From JAWWPG01 sp963820035 (GTDB lineage: Bacteria; Actinomycetota; Actinomycetes; Propionibacteriales; Nocardioidaceae), in the NCBI GenBank assembly GCA_963820035.1, contig CAWFYK010000007.1:1-64000 (forward strand): a stretch of 64,000 bases of DNA, written 5' to 3'. The notes below the pieces were generated by a model. The model did not search any database. It was not told the origin of the DNA and was given only the letters and a program-made list of their open reading frames with translations. The position numbers and the translations under genes were made by a program. Positions 55,801 to 62,367 of this stretch are shown here, one piece after another. Position 1 is the first letter of the stretch. The number at the start of each line of letters is the position of its first letter.

Positions 55801-57324
55801 ATCGTTCGCGTCCAACTTCATCATGTCGGGACCGGGGCCCGACCCCATGATCGAGGTGTCGACCGGAAGGAAGAGGTTGCCTCCGGTCCCGGTGGGAAGG
55901 AGGTTGCGGAAGAGGATACGAACCGGCCGATCCTTGGTGGCCACGATGGTCGGGCCGAGGTAGCGCGGGCTGTCCACCCCGGTGAAGCCGGTGATCGGGA
56001 GATCCGGTTTCGTCGGGTCGAGGTTCGCGTTGGCGAGCGGCACGCGATTTCCGGGGACGACGTTTGTCGACAGCTGGACATAGCCGCGCAGCAGAGTTGG
56101 CGGCAGATCGCTGGCGAACTTCTGCCGGTATTGGACCGCGGCGATCTCGTAGTAGTCGCTGCCTGGGTAGGTAGTGGTGTCAGGAACGGCCACCGGGATG
56201 TACTGGCCAAGGTTGTTGGCCGAGTTGGGTCCGAGTCCGGGGAGCGTGTCGACGAACTTCTTCAGCCCCGGGGTGAGGTAGCCGGCGCCGGGAGTAGTCA
56301 CAGTGACGTCTGTGACCGCACCCTTCGCCGCAACTACTGCCGTCGCGCTGGCGCCCTTGTCTGGGGTTCCCACCTGGTCGCTGATGACCACCGTGGGGGT
56401 CGAGGCATAGCCCTGTCCGCCGGATGTGACATCCACCTGGCCGATGTTGATCGTGGCGACTGCCGTCGCGGCTGTCGGGTTGACCTGGTCGCCGTCCAGA
56501 ATCGTCGCCGTGGGTGCCGAGGTGTAGCCGGAGCCCGGCGTCACCATGTCGAGCGACGTGACCACGCCATTCGCATCCATGTCCGCGGTCGCGGTCGCAG
56601 GCGTGCCGTCGGCCAGGTCGGGCAGGGAGAACTGCACGACCGGTTGGATCTTGTAGCCGGATCCTGGGTCGGTCAAGGTGATGTCGTCCACACCGCCACT
56701 CGCGATCGCTACCGCGACGTGGCCAGGTGCGTGGCTGCCACCCTTGAACGTGACCGTCGGCGACGTGAAGCCGAACCCGGCCTCGTCCACCGACACACTG
56801 GTCACCACGCCATCAGAGATGACGGCCTGCGCACTTGCGGGGTCCGTTGGATTTATCCCCGGCGACGTGATCTCGACGTCCGGAGGGCTGGTATATCCGG
56901 TGCCGGGGCTCGTGACGTCGATGCCGCTGATGCCACCAGTCTTCGGGTCCACGGTCGCTGTCGCCTCGGCGCCCGCGCCGCCCCCGTTGGTGAGGTGCAC
57001 GACCGCGTCGGCGAGCACCTGGGGGCTGTTCGCCCAGTTGGGGTAGGGCCCGAAGTAGTGCGGAATCTTGGTCGGGTCGGTCGGACTGGTCGGGGCTTTC
57101 GCGCTGACTGTGCCCGCCCCGGCCGCTGGGCTCCGGGTGGGCGCGGCATTCGCGCCGAGCGTGCCCACCCCGGCGGCCGCGCCCCCGGTAGACCCGGCGT
57201 TCGCCGGGGTCCCCGACATCATGGCGACGACGACAGCGACGAGCAGCGCAACCAACACCTTGAGCCCTACCCCGCCTCGTGACCTTCTCGATCCGGCCCA
57301 TGTCCTGGCTGCTGACGATCTCAT
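52855..57324 (-). CDS. giant secreted multicopper oxidase with G-x-G-Y repeats
   Basis: 1489 residues, ATG 57,324, strong GGAGGAGA ribosome site, signal peptide VLVALLVAVVVAMMSGTPAN. Residues about 115-375 carry six repeats of the form V-T-x-P-G-x-G-Y-x-x-x-P (for example VTSPGTGYTSPPDVEI and VTPGSGYTSAPTATIL). The oxidase has all four copper motifs in order: STWHLHGG (near 545), MFYHDHSWG (near 613), HPMHFHLF (near 1151) and VWHCHILSHEEMDMM (near 1265) with HCH-x3-H-x4-M for type 1 copper. A fibronectin-like part and an Ig-like C-terminal domain (residues 1390-1489) end it. Laccase, bilirubin or manganese oxidase activity are possible; no choice can be made here. Confidence 0.9.
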   Translation of the reverse strand: MRSSAARTWAGSRRSRGGVGLKVLVALLVAVVVAMMSGTPANAGSTGGAAAGVGTLGANAAPTRSPAAGAGTVSAKAPTSPTDPTKIPHYFGPYPNWANSPQVLADAVVHLTNGGGAGAEATATVDPKTGGISGIDVTSPGTGYTSPPDVEITSPGINPTDPASAQAVISDGVVTSVSVDEAGFGFTSPTVTFKGGSHAPGHVAVAIASGGVDDITLTDPGSGYKIQPVVQFSLPDLADGTPATATADMDANGVVTSLDMVTPGSGYTSAPTATILDGDQVNPTAATAVATINIGQVDVTSGGQGYASTPTVVISDQVGTPDKGASATAVVAAKGAVTDVTVTTPGAGYLTPGLKKFVDTLPGLGPNSANNLGQYIPVAVPDTTTYPGSDYYEIAAVQYRQKFASDLPPTLLRGYVQLSTNVVPGNRVPLANANLDPTKPDLPITGFTGVDSPRYLGPTIVATKDRPVRILFRNLLPTGTGGNLFLPVDTSIMGSGPGPDMMKLDANDVPIDMAKDEGTVTDGVRNPMCGEIPKPRTCYSENRSTWHLHGGVTPWISDGTPHQWTTPAGEDTAYPKGVSVQNVPDMPAPGPGAMTFFYTNQQSARLMFYHDHSWGITRLNIYAGEAGPYLVTDKTEQRLIAPGGALAGLGTGEPLMVQDKTFVPSDATMAKVDPTWDAARWGGEGNLWTPHVYMPAQNPGDPSGMSAFGRWMYGPWFWPPATDVKYPPIANPYYDPNCDPEVQPFCEPAQIPSTPNVSVGMEAFNDTPIVNGTAYPTTTVDPKAYRYRILNASNDRFWNLSWYVADPTTGTMSEVALKPDQVAAAQTDPAVFPTPDTTKSPKGPDWIQIGNEGGFLPKPAVIPAHETTWIDDPTRFDYGNGDQHSLLLAPAERADVVVDFSQYRGKTLILYNDAPAAFPARVPGYDYYTGGPDLTPAGAPTTLPGYGPNTRTVMQVKVSTKAPDLPFDRPNTTADRMGALEAAFAHHLGRNGNPAGVFESGSDPVIVGQKDYNSAYGSNFAGSGWCSSPIDPSAKCDGYARIQEQAGDPFKFDTLAGPQLSIPLEGKAIHDEMNSANFDEWGRMTANMGLEAKGATPLLQNIILYPFVNPATEILDTTREPSSLNVTPIAKADDGTQIWKITHNGVDTHPMHFHLFNVQVINRVTWDNIIIPPDPNELGWKETVRVSPLEDTYVAVRPIAPTTPFGVPDSKRPLNPMMPLGARGSQAGPNGTEAGFNNTDVNGDPINPIVNVVANFGWEYVWHCHILSHEEMDMMRPMSVTGPRKLPKAPVLSTTQGGAGVDLAWTDGTPVDYLNPNSWTNPGTAEVGYRVNRALVTKGVTGTFATVANPLANVTKYSDSPPNPSRTYAYRVAVWNAAGHRTSNIVTVPGRRATTTTVSSNGTPSAFKTRATFTAVVRSATVGQGIPTGNVQFAIDGSNVGDPVMLNARGKANYSTRVLEVGSHTVVATYLGSAAFLGGVSAPFTQVVN

Positions 57325-57671
57325 GAGGCTCTCCTCCGTCGGTCCCGCTCAAACCCATTGTTTCAACAGATACAGACGAGCGCATTAACCCGCCAGAGAC
57401 CAAAGTCCCGGGACCTACTGCCAACCGGTAGGGCCATACGTCCCGTCTCGTCGAGAATGTGCGTATTAACATCTTCGAGATTATTTGAACCAGCTATCCC
57501 CGCCCGAACTCGGGCAATATCCACGAGGTGGCGACAGCGAGGTGACCGAGGCTTCACGAAGCCCGCTTCGACCACGCGCTCGTGCGCGGTGTCCGTCTCG
57601 CGGCGAGGCGCTCTCCAATGGAGCACGACGATGACGGCTCTCCGCTGAATCGACCCGCCATAGCCAGGGTT
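57325..57671. other. intergenic, nothing recognised
   Basis: 347 bases upstream of the multicopper oxidase and downstream of the ferredoxin gene, no coding frame with a start and normal codon use. It should hold the oxidase promoter. A short CTAC-TGCCAACC-GGTAG hairpin near 57,416 is the only structure seen. Confidence 0.5.
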
Positions 57672-57881
57672 CTAGGGCGCATCCTCGAGCCGGAGGGCCA
57701 TTTTGGGGCACAGTCGGATGGCCTCGCGGGCTTCCTCGAGCAGCCGCTCGGGCACGTCAAGGTCGCGGATGATCGGGAAGCCCCAGTCGTCCAACGTGAT
57801 CAGCTCTGGGACTATCTCAGCGCACAGCTTGCGTCCATCGCATGCGATCGGGTCAACCCGCAGCCTGATGCCGGCAGTCAT
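57672..57881 (-). CDS. small three-Cys ferredoxin
   Basis: 69 residues, the last gene of the leftward redox operon. IRLRVDPIACDGRKLCAEIV gives C-x5-C, and AIRLCPKMALRLED gives the third Cys followed by Pro. This is the pattern of single-cluster ferredoxins, [3Fe-4S] or atypical [4Fe-4S], as found next to P450s and oxidoreductases in actinobacteria. ATG 57,881 overlaps the stop of the NuoF-like gene by four bases. It probably takes electrons from the NuoF-like protein. Confidence 0.85.
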   Translation of the reverse strand: MTAGIRLRVDPIACDGRKLCAEIVPELITLDDWGFPIIRDLDVPERLLEEAREAIRLCPKMALRLEDAP

Positions 57882-59176
57882 GGGTGAGTCCGCGGCGGGA
57901 CGGGCAGGATGCTGACTGCCCCAGTGGCGCAGCACCAGCCTTGTGCATGCTGTTCACGTTCGGATCTGAAGACGGTAACGGCGCTGCGTATGAGCGAAAT
58001 GACCCCGTCAGGGTGGTGGCAGCCGCCGCGGCCGTCGACCTGGCCGAGCCAGCGCCGTAGCGTGTCCAGATCGGATACGCGGCCTTCGGCAAGCCGTTGA
58101 AGTTCACCTGCGATGGCGTCCAGGCCGAACAGACATGGGCCGCACTGCCGCGCCGACTCGTCCGCGAGAAAGCGCACGACCTTGGCGGTTTCAACGAGGC
58201 CGCACGCGTCGTCGGGCAGGGCCGCTACCAGCCCGGCGCCCACGTTGGCGCCTACGGCGGCCAGGCCTGCCGACGAGAAGGGCAGGTCTACCGCAGCCGC
58301 AGGAACCCAGGTACCGAAGTAGCCGCCGAGAAGCACCGCCTGCAGCGGCGCGGCTGCGCCGTCGGCGAAGCCGAGTATCTGCCTGATCGGGGTGCCGATC
58401 GCGACTTCGTGAACTCCGGGCCGGTTCACTGCCCCGAGAATCGTAACCAGCATCGACCCTGGCTGCTGCGGTGTGCCGAGCATGCGGAACCACGGTGCCC
58501 CGAATCGGGCGATGAGTGCGAGGTGTGCAAGGGTCTCGACGTTCTGCACGAGGGTTGGCCTGCCGCCGAGTCCTCGTTCGGAGAGCCTGGGCGGGGTCCT
58601 GGTGGGAGTGGGGATGCCATCCTCGATCCAGTGGATGAGAGCGCTGGCTTCCCCGCCGACGAACCGGTCGGCGCCGGTCTTGATCCGGATCCGGATCCGG
58701 TCGGTTCCGGCACGTCGGCGCTCGGCGAGAGCGTCGTCCATGATGTCGCGGGCACTGTGGTGCACGACGACGATTGCCTGGCGCGCACCGACGATCTCGG
58801 CGGCGAGAACCGCCCCGTCGAGTACCAGGTGTGGTGAGCGGGCCAGCAGGACCTTGTCCTTCGCGCTGGCCGGCTCGCCTTCGGTTCCGTTCGCCACGAC
58901 GATCGGGTCGGATCCGGCAGCGACCGCCGCCAACTTTCTGAAGGTGGGAAACCCGGCGCCGCCCCGGCCGGTGAGCCCGGCGAGTCGCACCTCCTCAACC
59001 AGAGCCTGGCCCTCCGGCCGGCCAAGACTCGACGGACGAAGGGGACCGTATCGGGCCAGATGGGCTGCCAGGGTGGTGGGGCCGCCCGACGGGGGCGCTG
59101 CCAGCAAGCGAGGCAGTTGCTTCGACGCCGGCGTACCGTCAGGACCCGCCTGAAGCTGCGACTCGGTGGTCCGCAT
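57878..59176 (-). CDS. NuoF-like NADH/FMN oxidoreductase
   Basis: 432 residues, related to NuoF and the RnfC/HoxF group. AGLTGRGGAGFPTFRKLAAV is the FMN/NADH motif, VVANGTEGEPASAKDKVLLA the second nucleotide region, GRPTLVQNVETLAHLALIAR the typical NVET motif, and LGAVNRPGVHEVAIGTPIRQ the SLBB domain. The Fe-S region is changed: DESARQCGPCLFGLDAIAGE keeps CxxC but the first Cys of the NuoF CxxCxxC is Ala, with a later GGCHHPDG. So the cluster is likely missing or different. ATG overlaps the upstream stop (TGATG). Confidence 0.87.
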   Translation of the reverse strand: MRTTESQLQAGPDGTPASKQLPRLLAAPPSGGPTTLAAHLARYGPLRPSSLGRPEGQALVEEVRLAGLTGRGGAGFPTFRKLAAVAAGSDPIVVANGTEGEPASAKDKVLLARSPHLVLDGAVLAAEIVGARQAIVVVHHSARDIMDDALAERRRAGTDRIRIRIKTGADRFVGGEASALIHWIEDGIPTPTRTPPRLSERGLGGRPTLVQNVETLAHLALIARFGAPWFRMLGTPQQPGSMLVTILGAVNRPGVHEVAIGTPIRQILGFADGAAAPLQAVLLGGYFGTWVPAAAVDLPFSSAGLAAVGANVGAGLVAALPDDACGLVETAKVVRFLADESARQCGPCLFGLDAIAGELQRLAEGRVSDLDTLRRWLGQVDGRGGCHHPDGVISLIRSAVTVFRSEREQHAQGWCCATGAVSILPVPPRTHP

Positions 59177-59793
59177 CACCGAGCTGCCGGTTCCTGAGGT
59201 GTGAGGCGTTCGTAGCCCGCCGAAGGCTGACCGGGCGGCGCGCTGTGCCGGACCGATGCCAGGACGCGCGCCAGCACTGCGGTTGCCACCATGGCCGCGG
59301 ACCCCCATTCGATCAGGGCTACCCACCAGATCCCGAGGTCGCTACCGGCTGTCAGGGAATGAAGGAACGCCACCGGCCATGCCAGGTACGCCAGCCAGTG
59401 CACAAGCCGCCAAGCCTTGAAGCCCATCCGGCGGCGCACGAGGCTGGTGATGATCACGGCGCCGCCGAGATCGACAGCCAGGGTGCCGAGGCCGATGGCT
59501 AGCGTCCGGTAGCCGGACAAGAAGGGCAGCACCGTGGCCGCCCAACCGATGGAGACATAAGGGTCCAGGAGCGCGGTCGCGACGTGCAGCGCGAGGAACG
59601 CGACCAGGAACAACGCGAGCGTTCTGTGGAGCTCGGCGAAGACGAAACGTGGCCATCGCCTTGGTGCTGAGCCCAGCCGCGTCGACACGCCCAGCACCAG
59701 CACGACGCTGAACAGCACCAGCAGCACCAGGCCGCTGGCACGCGAAACGAACCACAGGCCCTGAGACCCAGTCGCAGCGGCAGCGAGGCTCAT
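59176..59793 (-). CDS. ferric-reductase-like haem membrane protein
   Basis: 205 residues from ATG 59,793 (a GTG two codons earlier is possible), five to six spans. His residues in FAELHRTLALFLVAFLALHV and RLVHWLAYLAWPVAFLHSLT sit about 12 residues apart in two helices, as needed to bind haems in the ferric-reductase/YedZ-type membrane domain. There is no FAD or NAD(P)H domain, so electrons must come from another protein, which fits the NuoF-like and ferredoxin genes downstream. The C-terminal tail is hydrophilic. It is followed by a 250-base gap from apbE with no gene. Confidence 0.85.
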   Translation of the reverse strand: MSLAAAATGSQGLWFVSRASGLVLLVLFSVVLVLGVSTRLGSAPRRWPRFVFAELHRTLALFLVAFLALHVATALLDPYVSIGWAATVLPFLSGYRTLAIGLGTLAVDLGGAVIITSLVRRRMGFKAWRLVHWLAYLAWPVAFLHSLTAGSDLGIWWVALIEWGSAAMVATAVLARVLASVRHSAPPGQPSAGYERLTPQEPAAR

Positions 59794-60048
59794 CGTCACT
59801 CTCCCTGTCCTTGCCCGCCCAGCAGATCGTGGGGCGGGACCTTGGCGCTATCCCTCACAGCTCCTCACGGCATCCTCCGACGACACCACGCCTGCGAAGG
59901 GCTCTGGCCGTCGTCTTCCTCAGTCTCCCTGGGCGCGGAGGCGCAAGTCAGGGCCAAAGGGCCCCACGGCGGCGCCACCCTGCCCGAGACCGAGTCAGGC
60001 TTCGCCCCACCACCCTCACAGCGCACCCCTGGTCTGGGCTCAGACGTA

Positions 60049-61068
60049 TCAGACGTAGACATGGCTGCCTGAGGGGACGTCGATGCGGTCCCCGTCGGTG
60101 CCCCTCCAACCACCTGCGTAGCGCACGTCCCCGGCATGGGAGACGAGCCGGGCCGGTACGCCGGCCGTGCGCAGCCATTCCTCTGCCTGCTCACCGGCCA
60201 CGATGGCCGCTGTCGCCGCGGCGTTGGCGTCGGCACACGTCGCAGCGGCGACACTCACCGTCCGCCAAGGCCCATCCGCGGGAAGCCCGGTCCGGGGATC
60301 CACAATGTGGTGGCGCAGGCGTCCCGCCTGGCGCCACTGGCGGCAGGCGATCGAAGAGGTCGCGACCGCCCCGCTGACAAGCCGCACCAGCTGGGTCCGC
60401 GAAGAGCCCGTTGGGTCTGGCTCGTCAGCCACCTGAATCGGCCAGCCGTCACGCGGCGGCACGCCCGCGACCGCCAGATCACCCCCGAGGCTGACCAACA
60501 CGCCGCCGGCGTGACTGGTTGAGGCCATGGCCGCCGTGACTGCACGGTCTGATCCGAGACCCTTGGCTGTGGCGCCCAGATCGAGCCGGACACCGGGCGG
60601 CAGGTGGAGGAGCCGACCCTCGAGCCGCACCTTCCGCCATCCCGGCGCGGGGACCGGGGAGTCAAAGGGCTGAAGCCGCTCTGCATCGATCGCGGCGAAG
60701 TCACGGTCGTAGCCGAGTGAGATGAGGGCGTCGCCGACCGTGGGATCGGCTAATCCGCCTGTCCACCGGGCCGCTTCCAGCGCGACGCTGACTGCTTCGG
60801 CGAGCCCGTCGCTCAGCATGAACAAGCCTCCTGCACTGCCGTGGAGCCAGGAGATCTCGGAGTCATCCCGGAATCGGCTCGCCTGCTGGTCCAGGGCACT
60901 GAGGACGCCATCCACGGCGGCGAGCGCATCGCCGAGGTTCTCGGGCGGCCACACCGCGACCCGGGCCGTGGTGCCCAACGCGGCACGTTCGGCCACCGCA
61001 ACCGTGTCATCACCGGTGCCGACCCGGCTCCACAACATCTGTACGGCGAGCTCTGTCATCGTCGTCAT
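60049..61068 (-). CDS. apbE: ApbE-like FAD:protein FMN transferase
   Basis: 339 residues from ATG 61,068. GGLADPTVGDALISLGYDRD, VRLDLGATAKGLGSDRAVTA, GGVLVSLGGDLAVAGVPPRD and RHHIVDPRTGLPADGPWRTV are the ApbE motifs for FAD and Mg, with the final ADANAAATAAIVAGEQAEEW. Enzymes of this family attach FMN to Thr/Ser in a D-x-x-S/T-G-A-T target of FMN-binding domains. No such target is seen in any protein in this window. Four bases separate it from the upstream TM protein gene. Confidence 0.9.
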   Translation of the reverse strand: MTTMTELAVQMLWSRVGTGDDTVAVAERAALGTTARVAVWPPENLGDALAAVDGVLSALDQQASRFRDDSEISWLHGSAGGLFMLSDGLAEAVSVALEAARWTGGLADPTVGDALISLGYDRDFAAIDAERLQPFDSPVPAPGWRKVRLEGRLLHLPPGVRLDLGATAKGLGSDRAVTAAMASTSHAGGVLVSLGGDLAVAGVPPRDGWPIQVADEPDPTGSSRTQLVRLVSGAVATSSIACRQWRQAGRLRHHIVDPRTGLPADGPWRTVSVAAATCADANAAATAAIVAGEQAEEWLRTAGVPARLVSHAGDVRYAGGWRGTDGDRIDVPSGSHVYV

Positions 61069-61072
61069 CCCA

Positions 61073-61525
61073 TCAGTCGTGGAGGGGGGAGCCGGGCGCA
61101 AGGTGTTTGACATGGCTGACCACGGTCTTGCCGTTCACGACATGGGTGGTGGTCGTCGTGGTCACGCCGGAGGCGCTGGTCGTCGCGACGGAGTGAGTCA
61201 CGTGTGGTCCGCCCGATCCGTTCGTTACCGTCGTCGTGCCCGCACCGGTCGTGGTTGATGACGAGCTGGCAACGGGAGCCGAGATGGGAACGGCATTGTG
61301 GGCCAGCGCCACAGTGGCGGCCCCAGTCCCCACGACAAGCACGGCGGCCGTCCAGTTCGACATCCGACGGACGCGACGGATTCCCTCGGTGCGGATCCGC
61401 ACCGCCTGGTCCGCCGAAACCGGCTCGCCGGATTCAGGGCGCGGCCTCCAACGCTCGTTCGGGACTGATTCGGCGAATCCCGGCAGCGGCACCTGCCCTG
61501 TGCGGGGATTGCGGTCCGTGTTCAT
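61073..61525 (-). CDS. single-span anchored Thr/Ser-rich protein
   Basis: 150 residues from ATG 61,525 with an AGGAACTCCTG ribosome region. A cytosolic basic N-terminus, one span near residues 58-78 (WTAAVLVVGTGAATVALAHN), and an outside tail rich in Thr, Ser and Gly ending HLAPGSPLHD. In similar clusters this position is held by an FMN_bind protein that ApbE modifies, but the FMN_bind domain and its D-G-x-S/T-G-A-T motif are absent here. Function unknown, first gene of the leftward operon. Confidence 0.75.
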   Translation of the reverse strand: MNTDRNPRTGQVPLPGFAESVPNERWRPRPESGEPVSADQAVRIRTEGIRRVRRMSNWTAAVLVVGTGAATVALAHNAVPISAPVASSSSTTTGAGTTTVTNGSGGPHVTHSVATTSASGVTTTTTTHVVNGKTVVSHVKHLAPGSPLHD

Positions 61526-61606
61526 CAGGAGTTCCTTCCTTCCTATCGCGTCCGGGGGCTGCCCGGTAGTCATATCCTGCGCCAGCGCCCATGAGACGGC
61601 CGTGAG

Positions 61607-61658
61607 AGAACGATGTGAGCCCTCACATCTTCGTGATCCCTCAAACTCTCATCGTTCT
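61607..61658. promoter_or_regulatory. operator palindromes between redox operon and two-component genes
   Basis: GATGTGAG (61,612-61,619) and CTCACATC (61,622-61,629) form a perfect 8-bp inverted repeat with a 2-base spacer. Further out, AGAACGATG (61,607-61,615) is mirrored by CATCGTTCT (61,650-61,658). They lie in the 159-base divergent gap and are the natural binding sites of the OmpR regulator. Confidence 0.7.
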
Positions 61659-61671
61659 TACATCTCCTGAG

Positions 61672-61677
61672 TAGTGT
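61672..61677 (+). promoter_or_regulatory. -10 box TAGTGT for the response regulator gene
   Basis: TAGTGT ends seven bases before ATG 61,685; leaderless spacing. Confidence 0.45.
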
Positions 61678-61684
61678 CAGAGGT

Positions 61685-62365
61685 ATGCGGGTGCTGGTTA
61701 TCGAGGACGAGATCCGGATGGCACGGCTGGTCAAGCGGGCACTGGAGGAGGAGGGCCACGCCGTGGACGTCGCCGGCGACGGCCCGGAGGGCCTCTGGAT
61801 GGCGACCGAGAATCCCTATGCCGCCATCGTCCTCGACGTCATGCTGCCGGGCTTCGACGGCTTCGAAGTGTGCCGGCGGCTCCGAGAGGCAGGAGTCTGG
61901 GCTCCCGTTCTGATGCTGACCGCACGCAACGAGGTCGGTGATCGGGTCCGCGGCCTGGACGCGGGGGCCGACGACTACCTGGTGAAACCGTTCAGCCTTC
62001 TCGAGCTGGCGGCGAGGCTGCGGGCACTCACGCGGCGGGATGACCGCCGCCGCCCCGCCGTACTCTCCCAAGGAGAGCTGAAGCTCGATCCCGCGACGAA
62101 GCGCGCCTGGCGAGCCAGCACCGAGCTGGAGCTGTCCCCCAAGGAGTTCGCCCTCCTCGAGTTCTTCCTGCGTCACCCGGGCACCGTGCTGACCAGGTCC
62201 CAGATCATCGAGGCCGTCTGGGACTTCGCCTACGACGGAACCTCCAACGTCGTCGACCAATACGTGAAATACCTGCGCCGCAAGGTAGACGTACCGTTCG
62301 GTCGCAACGACATCCAGACGGTCCGCGGGATGGGCTATCGGCTCCGCCCCGAGGAACCGGGATAG
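61685..62365 (+). CDS. OmpR/PhoB family response regulator
   Basis: 226 residues. Receiver domain: RVLVIEDEIRMARLVKRALE, phospho-Asp in AIVLDVMLPGFDGFEVCRRL, Thr in VLMLTARNEV and Lys in DYLVKPFSLLELAARL. The winged-helix output domain has LSPKEFALLEFFLRHPGTVL and QYVKYLRRKVDVPFGRNDIQ. It probably binds the palindromes at 61,607-61,658 and controls both the redox operon and its own. Two bases separate it from the kinase gene. Confidence 0.95.
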   Translation: MRVLVIEDEIRMARLVKRALEEEGHAVDVAGDGPEGLWMATENPYAAIVLDVMLPGFDGFEVCRRLREAGVWAPVLMLTARNEVGDRVRGLDAGADDYLVKPFSLLELAARLRALTRRDDRRRPAVLSQGELKLDPATKRAWRASTELELSPKEFALLEFFLRHPGTVLTRSQIIEAVWDFAYDGTSNVVDQYVKYLRRKVDVPFGRNDIQTVRGMGYRLRPEEPG

Positions 62366-62367
62366 CG

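Noticed and set aside
52933..57282. 1449-codon rightward frame opposite the multicopper oxidase
   Set aside because: It is a shadow frame caused by high GC; the translated sequence has no known motif while the other strand has all copper motifs and a ribosome site.
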